Shown here: piece after piece, positions 35,166 through 45,679 of the stretch
Layout: each line of letters starts with the position of its first letter
Numbering within the stretch: the stretch's first letter is position 1
Origin: Ursus arctos
Lineage: Eukaryota; Chordata; Mammalia; Carnivora; Ursidae
Direction of reading: 5' to 3'
Assembly: GCF_023065955.2 (NCBI RefSeq)
Contig: NW_026623100.1
Span: 73,040,727-73,104,726 of the forward strand
Length of the DNA: 64,000 nt
Program-made: the position numbers and the translations under genes
Notes under the pieces: model-generated
What the model was told of the DNA's origin: nothing
The model's input: only the letters and a program-made list of their open reading frames with translations
Databases searched by the model: none

Positions 35166-35469
35166 TGAGACAATCTGGGGGCCTAGGTCTTCTTTCTTTC
35201 CTTTGCAGGTGTAAAAATAAAGCAGTTCTGCTGAGGTCACCGCAGAGTTCTGGGCCTTTCTTTTCTGTTGAACCTCGAAGAGTTAAAAAGCCTCCTTTCT
35301 CTTTGATTCTAGGTCCATTCTACAGGCTCCCATTCATTCCTCATGTGTAGCAGCAGAAGGGACACTGATCAGCACATCAGAGGGGAGTTGCTTGAAATAG
35401 ATTCAGAGGTTGGGGGGGGAGACCCAGGGGGTTTCCTGCAAATGGTCCAAGTAAGACTGACTTCTGGCT

Positions 35470-35605
35470 GAGTCTCTTTCCCTCAGCTTCTATGACTCTG
35501 AGTCATTTAATTTCTCTCTGCCCCTGGTATAAATGGGATTAAACAGACTAATTTGCCTAACAGAGGTGTTAAATACATTAACTAATAGCTTTGGTAATTA
35601 ACAGT
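35470..35605 (+). mobile_element. MIR SINE
   Basis: CTATGACTCTGAGTCATTTA, ATTTCTCTCTGCCCCTGGTA and TATAAATGGGATTAAACAGA followed by a decayed tail, sense MIR. Confidence 0.55.
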
Positions 35606-36184
35606 GTTTCATTGATGGGGGGCCCACACAGAGTTCCAGGTATGCTGTTCCATACTGCTTTCTTTCTGCCTGCTCTGAATAGAGAAACAAGTCTCAATAT
35701 CTTGGAAGCTCATCCTATCATTTTTACCTAGTGAGAAACTCGATCTCAATAAATTTTGAAAGCAGCTTAGTTTTCTCCAATGGTGGAATTCGCTATCAGT
35801 GTTCAACGTTGGAATGGGGTAGAACACATACCACTAAGGCTATCTTGAATTTCATAACCTGAAGAAAAGCCATGCCTCTCCCAAACTTCTCAACTGTGGA
35901 ATCAACTGTCATTTTCTGTGGAGCTTATACTCCAGAAGGCATAACTTCTGGTGGAGTTTCTGCTGAAAGTCTGAAAACAACTGACCAGGCTAAAAAAAAT
36001 GGATCATGGTTTCCATGGAGGAGTGCGAACTTTCCTCTTCCTAACTTGGGAGGGATAATAACAAAAAATGAAGCTTGACCAGTTGTGCAGGTATTCCCTT
36101 TCCTGGGAAAACCAGGAACAAGTGTCCTTGATTATCACAAAAATTTCAAGCTGTCCCAAGTTTAACGTGGGGTATTTGAGAAAA
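35606..36184. other. Unassigned span
   Basis: About 580 bp, no family; two frames of 65-72 codons without support. Confidence 0.4.
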
Positions 36185-36330
36185 TCCTGGAGGCCCAACA
36201 CATGGTAGGTCCTTGAAGTGAAAGAAAGAAGTTTGAAACTCAGTTCTTCCCTTCCAGAAGCTTACAATCAAGGTAATAGAAACATAAAATGGACATAATA
36301 AATCAATTAACTCTATGTGGAAGTCTGTGC
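36185..36330 (-). mobile_element. L2 3' end fragment, antisense
   Basis: CTTCCAGAAGCTTACAATCA and AAGGTAATAGAAACATAAAA match the reversed L2 segment before its tail. Confidence 0.5.
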
Positions 36331-36441
36331 CAACTGCCATTAACCCTCTCTGACTTTCCTCTGAAGGGGCTTGAAGATATGAGGGAGTGATCCCAACTGA
36401 TATGGAAGAAAGGGGTAGAGAATATACTTTTCTCATTAAGG

Positions 36442-36962
36442 GCAAAATCTCTTTAGATTATGTTTGGCTTACAATGGGGTTACATCCAGATAAATCCATC
36501 ATAGGTTGAAAATATTATGTCAAGAATGCATTTAATACACCTAACCTCCCCAGCATCATGGCTTAGTCGAGTGGACCTTAAGCGCTCTCAGGACATTTAC
36601 ATTAGCCTGCAGTTGGGCAAAATCATCTAACACAAAGCCTATTTTATAGTAAGGGGTTGTATATTTCATGTCATTTCTTGAATACTGTACCAAGAGTGAA
36701 AAATAATATTTGTATACGTGTGAAAGTGTTGTCAGTGTATCCGTGGTTTGCTGTCGTGATCACGTGGCTGACTGGAAGGTGCATTCACTACCACTGCCCA
36801 GCATCATGAGAAGGATGGTACCATGTACTGCTAGCCCAAGAAAATATGTGAACTAAAAATTCAAAGTATGACTTCTACTGAATGCATATTGCTTCTGCAC
36901 CATCATAAAGTAAAAAACTTGTCATTTGAGCTATTGTAAGTCAGGGACTGTCTGTATAGTAT
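36442..36962 (-). mobile_element. TcMar-Tigger-like element
   Basis: Ends carry an imperfect inverted repeat: GGCTTACAATGGGGTTACAT at left (36465 on) and TTGTAAGTCAGGGACTGTCT at right (36934 on). Internal landmarks ACACCTAACCTCCCCAGCAT, GGACATTTACATTAGCCTGC, AGTTGGGCAAAATCATCTAA and GTGATCACGTGGCTGACTGG are those of a non-autonomous Tigger-related family read in reverse. No transposase frame remains. Confidence 0.7.
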
Positions 36963-37748
36963 TTAATTAAGCAGTTTTTATAGCAACGAACACTGTGTGT
37001 AGGCCCTAAGAAGGTGCCAGAGAATATTTGCTTATTTCAATTGATTGGAACTGAGTAACAACAATTATACAAATGTAGGTTATCTAAATGGATGAGGAAA
37101 TATATACTCTTTGATCTTTATAAATGCGATTTTAAATATTTCTCAAGATAAATTTTCAGCATCATTCTGCTCATAGAATGGAGGAGCTGAATGCAAACAT
37201 GAGCTAAATTTCATGAGTTTTCCAGTCCCCTCAAACCATAGGTGAAGATTTCTGATTTTTGAGCAGGCTGCCCCTGCCTCCACCCCTGTAGGCCTCTGGC
37301 TGTTTTTACTCTCCTCTTTTTCCATGTGATTTTTGCTTTCATGAACCACAGAAACCAATGTCCTGGAGGAAGAAAAAATGTCTCTGTCATTTTGAAAGTT
37401 GTTTGTGAAGGTTGTGGCTTTAGGCCTTAGACTGGACCAACTCCGAAAGGCTTAGTTAGGCCCTATTTAGGGGTAAATCTCTGAAACTGGTGAAGCTTCT
37501 TTGAGTTGCCTACAGATTCCACTGTCTTCCTCAGCATCAGCCATGACACTCAATGAAGTTTCTTTAGGCTTTTCTTCCTTGCCCACAAAATTACTTACAG
37601 CAAAAGCTGCAAAATGAAAGTCTACAACCCAAAACCATTCTGCAGATGGGTTGTGTTTGGTCCTCATACAGGATCTTAAAATAATTGAGTTAATTTTGAA
37701 TATTTATAAATTAAGGATATCATTTAAAATCAGGATGGAAGTCTTCCT
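36963..37748. other. Unassigned span
   Basis: About 790 bp. Short antisense frames at 37143-37358 and 37467-37667 have no recognised family. Confidence 0.4.
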
Positions 37749-37802
37749 TAAAATAAAATAAAATAAAATAAAATAAAATAAAATAAAATAAAATAAAATA
37801 AA
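37749..37802 (+). repeat. (AAAAT)n microsatellite
   Basis: Eleven uninterrupted AAAAT pentanucleotide units. Likely length-polymorphic. No SINE body precedes it. Confidence 0.95.
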
Positions 37803-38069
37803 GCTATCATGACTCTGGGCTCACCTTCCTTCAAGGTGGCTGATGGCAGATGCTGAATAGCAGTCATCCCCTGTGCGTGAGATGCATACTTTCCTCATTG
37901 TCACAGATCCTTCCAATCCCCAGTGTCCCCATGCAAGGTTGGGTGTTGATTTTCATTTGTAATGTTGAGTTGTGGTCTTCTGTTGTCTTCTTATAGTAAA
38001 ATTCAGAGGAAAGAAAAATAGTTCTTTTATCTACACTTCTACCAAATGACAAAACAGAAGATACACGGC

Positions 38070-40270
38070 CAATATATATTTAACTAGTGCTTCCAAGGTG
38101 TCAGTGATTAATCCAAGTACATGGGGGACAGCAGAGAATATGGAAGAAATATACATATGGAATTTATGCTCAAGTGGGGATTTATAGACAATAAACTATT
38201 TTATAGACAATGAACAATAAATAAGATAATTTGAGGGAACAGAGTATTATCTTTTAAAGATTTATTCATTTATTTTAGAGAGAGAGCATAAGCAGGGGGA
38301 GGGGCAGAGGAAGAGAGAGAAGCAGACTCCCCACCCAGCGCAGAGCCCAACTCGAGGCTCTATCTCAAGACCCTGAAATCATGACCTGAGCCAAAAATCA
38401 AGAGTCAGATGCTTAAGCAACTGAGCCACCCAGGCACCCCCAAAGAGTGTTATAACAGAGATAAAATGGAATAATGCAGAGTGACTAAAAGGGGAAAAGT
38501 GGAGGGCGTGATATCAGACAGGGAGGTAGGGGACAGAAAGATCAAGAAGCAACTTGCCAGGACAGAGTTTGGATTACATTCTAAGTGCTATGAGCAGCTA
38601 CTGTGGAGTTTTAAGGAGGGGGAAACAGACTTGACTTGTTCTTTGAAAGATCAGTGTGGTTGCTATGAGAGAAATGACTCTCAGGGGAAGAACAGGAGAT
38701 TAAATAGGCCAGGGAGACATGGCAGCTATTCGTGTTAGTCTTATAGAATGGCAGATGGTGTGAAATGGTCAGGTTTAGGGTATATTTTGGAGGTCGTGGC
38801 AACAAAGCTTAGTGCTGGATTGAATTTGGGGTGCGCAAGGAAGAGAAAGATAAAAATGAACTTTTGGGCCTGAGCATCTGGATGGGAGAGATGGAGAATG
38901 CTGAAATGGAATTGGAGGTGGGGTTTGATGGAGCAGGTGAAGCAGATTTGGCGAATAGTTTGGCGAACTGTTTCAGCTATAGTGGGACAGAGATGATTAT
39001 GACACACCAAAGCGTAGGTGTTGAGTAGGCGGTAGCATATGAGAGCGTGGAATTAAGAAGAGGTTTGGTCTGGGGGAATTTAATGCCTGGGATTGAGTAA
39101 GATTACCTAGGACAGGGTGTAAATAAAGAAGAGAAAAGAGGGGGGTGCAGAAAATATTCTTGAGTCATCCCAATGCTTAAATGGATGAAGATGCATGAAA
39201 GGTGGTTGAGAAGAAAGGTACACTAGGATAGAAGGAAAACGAGCTGTGGACAATTTTACTGAGACCTCTGTAAGAGAACTGTTTCAAAAAGAGAATGTTT
39301 CAGATCAACTCAGTCATATGCTACTGAGAAGTCAAATGAAGGTGACTGAAAATTGATCATTGTCTTTGGCAAGATGTAGTTTTTGGTGAAATGATTGAAC
39401 TATTTCAGTGGAATGGAGGATAGAAAAGCCTAGAAGTGGCTTGAAAAGGTAATGTTAGGAGACAAAATTGAGGATGAGTATTAAATATTATTTTGAAGGG
39501 TTTTGATGTTGAGAACAGCAGAGAAATGTAATTGTATCTGGAGGGTGACTTGGAGTTTTGAAGCACATCAGTGTGCTGATTGGAGCGGTCCTTTAGAGAA
39601 ATATATATTGTAGAAGTGCAGATCCATAGAGAGTAAGATGGGATGGAGTTAGGGGTAAGTGGAGGGTTTGGACTGAAATCAGAGCTTATTTCTTCCATTT
39701 ACTAAAATGTCCAAAAAAAAAAAAAAATGGTTCGGATGCTGCCGGTTTAATAGGCTGGTCCCATGAAAATGATGTAGTTTTCATCTGAGTGCAATTCTTT
39801 TCTTATGGAGATGATCAGCTGATGGGGTGATTAGTTCTTAGAGCTATGAGTAGAAAAAAAGAGTGAAATAGCCATCTTGCAGAGTGGGAGAATGAATTAA
39901 CTAGAGAAACACATTGACATCATCTAGCAGTACTGAGTGACCATTTGAAATGTATGGTCATAGGTAAGAGGTGATTCCTGAGCTATATGATTTCAATCCA
40001 ATAACATTCAATAATTCAAGTACAGAAGTGAAATGAGTTGGTAGTCAGATTTCACCAGGACTCAATCCTTGACAGACAAGCACAGCAGAGGGAGGGGCAG
40101 AGGAAGTGAGAGTTTGTGATAGAACATTTATAGTGCTGAGACATGGAATCTAAGTTAGATTATGGAAAGTACAAAGTTCTATAAGATCAGTAGCTGAGGG
40201 AGTGCTGGTGAAGGAACTGTAAGTCGGAAGGACGGAGATAATGGGTTTCAAGAGTGGGATTTATGTTTTA
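38070..40270 (-). mobile_element. L2, antisense, about 2 kb
   Basis: The longest L2 here. From left: reversed 3' end (38070-38250), AGATCAGTGTGGTTGCTATG (38649), GGTCAGGTTTAGGGTATATT (38767), CTGAGCATCTGGATGGGAGA (38870), GGAGGTGGGGTTTGATGGAG, CTACTGAGAAGTCAAATGAA (39321), TTTCAGTGGAATGGAGGA, then the upstream ORF2 portion to about 40190. Split by a CAN-SINE (38251-38441) and an A run (39711-39726). Frames here are antisense of L2 or remnants. Confidence 0.8.
38251..38441 (-). mobile_element. CAN-SINE nested in L2
   Basis: Reverse copy with AAGATTTATTCATTTATTTT start and ACTGAGCCACCCAGGCACCC head. Flanks AGAGTATTAT (38241-38250) and AGAGTGTTAT (38444-38453) are a target-site duplication with one mismatch. 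Older type than the copies at 43-46 kb. Confidence 0.92.
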
Positions 40271-40289
40271 TAGGTCACTTTATCATACA

Positions 40290-40635
40290 CCATTGTGATT
40301 GATAATTTTATATGTTGACTAGGTTACGGTGCCTAGCTGTTTGGTGAAATACTAGTGTAGTTACAGCTATGAAGCTCATTTTTAGATGGGATTAACATAT
40401 AAATCAGTAGACTTTGAGTAAGGCAGGTTACTCTCAAGTCAACTCTTAGTTGAATTTCCAGCCTGCCTGCCTCCCCTACAGATTTCAGACTTTCAGACTT
40501 GCAGCCTTCACAATTGAATAAGCCAGTTCCTTAAAATAATCTAGATAGATGGTAGATAGATAGATAGATAGATAGATGATAGATACAGAGAGATCTCTGA
40601 TGGGTTGTGTTTCTTTGGAATACCCTGAGTAGTGC
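40290..40635 (+). mobile_element. Old mammalian repeat, family name uncertain
   Basis: ATTTTATATGTTGACTAGGT, GGTGCCTAGCTGTTTGGTGA, AAATCAGTAGACTTTGAGTA, TTTCCAGCCTGCCTGCCTCC, AAGCCAGTTCCTTAAAATAA and the end GAATACCCTGAGTAGTGCA are a familiar interspersed mammalian repeat ending in a 'CTGGAGAACCCTGACTAATAC'-like motif. I cannot name it with certainty. A second, reversed fragment lies at 50375-50520. A GATA array has expanded inside. Confidence 0.65.
40542..40590 (+). repeat. (GATA)n microsatellite
   Basis: ATAGATGGTAGATAGATA-type array, about seven GATA units in the longest pure run, inside the repeat above at its internal TCTC/TATA-rich position. Confidence 0.9.
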
Positions 40636-40659
40636 AACCATCTTTAATTCTGAATGTGA

Positions 40660-41260
40660 ATCATAACTGGCTATTCCCTGCTTAAAACTCTCCAGTTGCT
40701 CTTCAAGGCACCGAGAATAAAATTTGATATCCTGCTTGTGGTCTAGAAGGCCATATATGATGTATCCCTTGCCTCAAAAGGGGGATTTATTTCATGTCAC
40801 CTTTTCTCTTGCTATATTCTCATCATGGTGCCCTTTTTCCTGTTCCTCGAGCACAACAGACATTTTCTGCCTTAGAATCTTTGTGCTTGTTTTTCAGTGT
40901 AGTGTGTGGTTACGCATGTGGGTTCTGGAGTCAGACTGCTTGAGTTCAAATCAGAGCTCCATTGCTTATTAGCTCCATGACCATGACAGGTCACCTAACT
41001 ACTCTGTACCGCAGTTTTCTAATCTGTAAAGAGGAAATAATGGTAGGAACTACCTCATAGTAGAGCTGCTGCATTAAATGAATTAATACAAATAGGACTT
41101 AACTCAGGGCTTGGACCATACAAGGCATCAATACATTTAGGGTATCATGAGGCTGCTTGACATGTGCCTTCTTTACCTTTTACCAGTGACTTCCTTTAAT
41201 TCATTCAGACTTAAGCTCAAATACCACTGCCTCAGAAAGCCCTCTCGACTATTTTTGTGC
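40660..41260 (+). mobile_element. L2, sense, split by a MIR
   Basis: L2 at 40660-40890 (AACTCTCCAGTTGCTCTTCA, GTGCCCTTTTTCCTGTTCCT, CTTAGAATCTTTGTGCTTGT) resumes at 41155-41260 (TTCATTCAGACTTAAGCTCA, CTCAGAAAGCCCTCTCGACT). The intervening 250 bp is a MIR, showing MIR insertion into an existing L2. Confidence 0.8.
40893..41150 (+). mobile_element. MIR SINE, full length, nested in L2
   Basis: GTTCTGGAGTCAGACTGCTT, GAGTTCAAATCAGAGCTCCA, TTAGCTCCATGACCATGACA, TAATCTGTAAAGAGGAAATA, CTACCTCATAGTAGAGCTGC and GCATTAAATGAATTAATACA cover tRNA-like head, core and 3' end. Confidence 0.9.
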
Positions 41261-41435
41261 AGGTACCAGTTGCCCAAGGGTTCCATAAACCCTCTGCAGT
41301 TCTGCGTGAGGACCGGTGATTAATCCAAGCCAGTTTTGATCATCTCAGTTCCCTTACCAGGGATGGGTTTAGGCATGGTCATGTGATGCCATCCAGCCTC
41401 ATGAAAGCTAGATTGTTTAGGACATTTCTTCTTCT

Positions 41436-41663
41436 TTTTTTTTTTATTTATTTTACTATTTATTTATTTACTTACTTATTGAGAGAGAGAGTGTGCATGT
41501 GTGGGAGGGTGTGCAGAAAGGTAGAGGCAGAGGGAGAGAGAGAATCCCAAGCAGTTTCCAAGCCCATCATGGAGCCCAGGGCTCAATCTCATGACCCTTA
41601 GCTCGTGACCTGAGTTGAAATCAAGAGTCAGATGTTTAGCCAACTGAGCCACTTAGGCACCCC
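41436..41663 (-). mobile_element. CAN-SINE
   Basis: Reverse copy with a long TTTA/TTAC-rich tail (41440-41485), GAGAGAGAGTGTGCATGTGT, CTCAATCTCATGACCCTTAG and ACTGAGCCACTTAGGCACCC head. Diverged, older subfamily. Confidence 0.88.
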
Positions 41664-42096
41664 TCCCCCATTTTTTAAGTAATTTTTTTTTTAAGAGAGA
41701 GAGACATTTCCTTTGTCTTCACAAAGGAAACAAGAAAGCCCATGGCTTATTTTGGCATTAAGTGAGGATCTGATGCTTGAAACTGTAGCAGCTATCATGT
41801 ATCCAGGGGAGGAAAGCCAGAAACATTGCAGAGCCTGACACTGTTGTATTACTGAGTCAACTAATCCTGGAGCTGCCTACCTCCATGTTTTATTATGTAG
41901 GATAGTGTTCCTATACTTTAACCTACTTTAATTGGGACTTTCACTTTGTATGATACTTAGCTGATACCGTTCCGTGACCACCTTGGCTATATTGGCCAAG
42001 CACCTACCCCTACCCCCCAGTTATTTTATTTTTCTTCCTTATTTACAATTATCTGTTGTTATTATTATGTGTGTTTATTAAATGGTTTATAAATGG
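41664..42096. other. Unassigned span
   Basis: About 430 bp; a T/AG-rich stretch follows the SINE at 41675-41706. No gene seen. Confidence 0.4.
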
Positions 42097-42350
42097 TTTA
42101 GTCTTCTGCTTATTGAAATGAAACTCCCCAAAAACAGAGATGAGCCTGCCTCAGACATCCCTGAGATGCCTGAGATCCTAGGCCTAGGATAATACCTGGT
42201 ACATGTATGAATGCATGTTGTTAAATTTCAAAAAGGAAGTGAAAGGAAGGAAGGAAGAATCAGAAGTCTAGGCCTCTTTCCATACATGTCCATGTTGCTC
42301 AACAGCTGGGTGACGCTGGGTAAGTTTCTTACCCTCTCAGTACTCCATAC
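42097..42350 (+). mobile_element. L2 3' end followed by MIR fragment
   Basis: AACTCCCCAAAAACAGAGAT through ATACCTGGTACATGTATGAA (42120-42212) is a weak sense L2 3' end. Then CAGCTGGGTGACGCTGGGTA and AGTTTCTTACCCTCTCAGTA (42304-42343) are sense MIR core. Confidence 0.5.
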
Positions 42351-43029
42351 CTTGCGGTTATTAAAACCTGTCCACACAAGGCTGAATTGAGGTTTGGTTG
42401 AAAGGTCACACGTGAGAGCTTTATACATGGACCAGCAAGGCACAAATGTGAGAGAGGATTACTTTTCCTTTATGAATAACGCATGATTTTTATCTGAAAT
42501 TACTTGGTGTTATTATTGTTTAAGGCCATAAAAGAATAATTCTCAAGAAAAACATTGAACTTTAACTTACCAAATAGGTAATTGACACGAATTAGAAATG
42601 CTATACCAGCATAGCACTGTAAGGTTTCCTTTTCTGGAGTATTAGATTTAGATTTTCTCACTTTTCTGGACACTGTAAAGAGCTTTTTCTCCCAGAGTAT
42701 TCTGTAAGAAATTTTAAATTCCTAACAACAACAACAACAAAAAAATCATTGCCAAAGGCAGTACTAGATCAAAGAAAAAAGGGGGGAAGAAAAAAAAAGC
42801 AAAGCTGCTGTCATTCTTATTCCACTGGACAACAGTCGTCTTTTTTTTTTTTTTTAAATATCCTATTTCAAGCTCTTTACTATGTTTTCTATTTTTAAAA
42901 ATTCAAATCCAGTCTTCATCAAGATGATGGGGCAGGGAGAACAGAGCATTTGTCTTAACATCTACATTTATTTACTAATATACACAGACCAGACTAACCC
43001 ACACAATGCCAATGGCATGTCTATTTTAT
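42351..43029. other. Unassigned span
   Basis: Contains short (ACA)n at 42724-42740, an A/G-rich stretch 42775-42800 and a T run at 42841-42855 that could be a decayed retroposon tail. No gene seen. Confidence 0.4.
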
Positions 43030-43230
43030 TTTATTTTTTTAAAAGATTTTATTTATTTATTCGACAGAGACAGAGACAGCCAGCGAGAGAGGGAACACAA
43101 GCAGGGGGAGTGGGAGAGGAAGAAGCAGGCTCCTAGCGGAGGAGCCTGATGTGGGGCTCGATCCCAGAACGCCGGGATCACGCCCTGAGCCGAAGGCAGA
43201 TGCTTAACCGCTGTGCCACCCAGGCGCCCC
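43030..43230 (-). mobile_element. CAN-SINE, young type
   Basis: Reverse copy with complete head (CTGTGCCACCCAGGCGCCCC) and TTTATTTATTCGACAGAGAC start. Flanks beginning GGCAT at 43014 and 43231 followed by similar T-rich sequence are an imperfect target-site duplication. Confidence 0.95.
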
Positions 43231-43580
43231 GGCATATTTATTTTTACCTATATTCTTCTTGATCAAATAGATTGACATTTAAGTCTTCAACAATATAGGT
43301 GAAGGAGGGAGAAAATTATATCCCATGTGTAGCTAATAAGTGAATCAATTAGAACTATTTTAGAACAGGCCCTAATGTGGTTCCAAATATCTTAATCGGC
43401 GTGGTTTACAGGTAGGCAGCCTTTCTAGGAGGCCATCATTGTTATAGAGCATATTAAATGACATGCTTAAGAAGAAAATTTTTCCTGTTTTACATATTAT
43501 ATTTATTAAAATTTAGGTAAATTATTTCTTGGATACCAAATGGCAAGTACAGAATATGCCGATACTTATTTATTCAGTTT
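43231..43580. other. Unassigned span
   Basis: Short spacer between two young SINEs in the same orientation; AT-rich, no gene. Confidence 0.4.
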
Positions 43581-43779
43581 TTTTTTTTAAGATTTTATTT
43601 ATTTATTCGACAGAGATAGAGACAGCCAGCAAGAGAGGGAACACAAGCAGGGGGAGTGGGAGAGGAAGAAGCAGGCTCATAGCGGAGGAGCCTGATGTGG
43701 GGCTCGATCCCATAACGCCGTCGGGATCATGCCCTGAGCCGAAGGCAGACGCTTAACCGCTGTGCCACCCAGGTGCCCC
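43581..43779 (-). mobile_element. CAN-SINE, young type
   Basis: Reverse copy carrying the diagnostic CCATAACGCCGTCGGGATCA insert between the two promoter boxes and a CTCATAGCGGAGGAGCC variant. Flanked by TATTCAG (43571-43577 and 43780-43786). By eye it differs from the sense copy at 45461 at about three positions. Confidence 0.96.
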
Positions 43780-44499
43780 TATTCAGGTTTTTGATCTGAA
43801 ATGTAGTTGTAATCAGTGAAGTTCACACGAAAGCACATGGACTTTGTTTATGCGAGAGATCATCAGAAGCTTATTCGGAGTTCGTAAATTCATACTTTAG
43901 AATGTGTTATAATAAGAAGAAGAGTTCTTCCTAGTGGATAAGCACCAGCAGCAGCTTTAGAATCTGTTCATTTGACTCTCCCGTGATGCTGTGAGGGACG
44001 TGTGTTTAGATGCCCTGTATTTGTGGCGTTTGGTGGAAATGTGACCAAAATTTAGAGCAAGCACAGCCCTACAGAGCGCCTCCCCTTCTCTTAGAGGTTC
44101 CAAATTGAACTCTGGGAAAACACAGTGAATAATAGCAAAAAGAAAATGAAAAAATACGAACTCATTATTAGGTGTGTCTGTGCCCACATGGGCTCTCAGA
44201 GGAAAAGGCCCTGGCCTCCACCTTCCCCCAGGGCTCGTATACAAATTCTATTATCTTCTCACCACCTAATGGAATAAGGAAAGAGGAGAGAGAAGGAGCT
44301 GGCAATGCTCCAGGAGGGACCCTCAAACTTGTATGTGTGGCCAGTTAATGTGTCTGAGTCGGTCTACTGGTAAACCCTGCATAAGTCATACTCCAGCCTT
44401 TGAGCCCTTTGATGACAAACTCCTCCTTTTGTGGGGGGAGGGTGGAAGAACCTGGGGAAGACAGGAAGAAAGGAAGCAGTTTTCACTGTTCTATAGATG
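43780..44499. other. Unassigned span
   Basis: About 720 bp; a 95-codon antisense frame (43957-44244) is not supported by any family. Confidence 0.4.
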
Positions 44500-44630
44500 A
44501 CGCCACTTTCACTGTGTAGATGAGAAAGTAGAGGCTCACAGTGGTCATATGTTATTTCTGAGTTTCACAGCTTGAAAGAGCCAGAGCCAGATTCCGAAGT
44601 CAAGCCTGCATGACTCTAAGTGACTCACAA
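44500..44630 (-). mobile_element. MIR SINE
   Basis: GTAGATGAGAAAGTAGAGGC, TCACAGCTTGAAAGAGCCAG and CAGATTCCGAAGTCAAGCCT in reversed MIR order. Confidence 0.75.
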
Positions 44631-45447
44631 TGGCCCTGCTTGCCCTTTTCCCCTGCCCTGTGCTATTTCCCCAAATTACCCTCTATTTGTCTTCCTAATG
44701 TACAGCAATTGAAGACGGAAAAATAACAGGTAGTAAAGGCCTTGCTACAGACATGCACACAGACAAGTGCCCAAAAGGACAGAAATGTCACACCAGAGTC
44801 GTGTGAATGACTTACAGCTACCAAGGAATTAAATTTTTTATGAACATGTACAAGAACTACACTGTCTGCTGCCCCCTCCACACATGCCCATACACCCGCC
44901 CACACACCCACACCTACACATCACTATTTTGCATTTAAGTTAGGGAGAAATTCCTCAACAGCATGAAAGGTCATTCATCCTCCTTACAACTCAAAATTAT
45001 ATTGATCGCCAACAATATATTGGTCCCTAAGAGAAATACTCAGTGTAGTTTATTTTAAAAGGCAGGGAAGATTATAATGAAGAGATTCTATAAGCGTACT
45101 TCATGACATTCCAGTCCCTCAGCAATGAATTGCTAAAAAGCAGAGGGATTTATGGGCAGATAAGAGTTTAAACTACTGCATTTTATGTAAGCCTTTGGAT
45201 GATTCACACTGCATATTAACATGCAAAATAATAAATACAATCATAAATAAGCCTTTTTACTTTTTTGTCCTGTTTAGCTCAGCATTGCCCAAACTTATTT
45301 GACCTTAAAAACCCTTTTATCACATTCATAATACAAGCCATGGAACTGGATTTCAAGAGAATTCCCTATGAAAAACCGGTATTATAAATTTTGGAAATAT
45401 TAACCTCAGAATGTTAAAGTTTTCTTTTTTTTTTACGTCTTTCAAAA
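44631..45447. other. Unassigned span
   Basis: Contains a C/A-rich (CCCACAC)-like stretch at 44876-44921. No gene or family recognised. Confidence 0.4.
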
Positions 45448-45460
45448 AGAAAAGTTCTGG

Positions 45461-45666
45461 GGCGCCTGGGTGGCACAGCGGTTAAGCGTCTGCCTTCGGC
45501 TCAGGGCATGATCCCGACGGCGTTATGGGATCGAGCCCCACATCAGGCTCCTCCGCTATGAGCCTGCTTCTTCCTCTCCCACTCGCCCTGCTTGTGTTCC
45601 CTCTCTCGCTGGCTGTCTCTATCTCTGTCGAATAAATAAATAAAATCTTTAAAAAAAAAAAAAAAG
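45461..45666 (+). mobile_element. CAN-SINE, young type, 13-bp perfect TSD
   Basis: Sense, full-length copy. AGAAAAGTTCTGG flanks it exactly at 45448-45460 and 45667-45679. It carries an intact head, both pol III promoter boxes, the CGACGGCGTTATGGGATCGA segment, the CT-rich domain, AATAAATAAATAAAATC and a pure A tail. Among the least decayed elements in the window. Confidence 0.97.
45471..45538 (+). promoter_or_regulatory. Internal pol III promoter boxes of the SINE
   Basis: TGGCACAGCGG at 45471-45481 fits the tRNA A box (TRGYNNARNGG-like) and GGATCGAGCCC at 45528-45538 fits the B box (GGTTCGANTCC-like) with differences. Spacing of about 46 bp is normal for type 2 promoters. Whether it is transcribed is not visible from sequence. 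Confidence 0.55.
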
Positions 45667-45679
45667 AGAAAAGTTCTGG

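Noticed and set aside
45461..45540. tRNA gene
   Set aside because: A and B boxes are present, but there is no cloverleaf acceptor pairing and the sequence continues into the CT-rich SINE body; it is the tRNA-derived SINE head.
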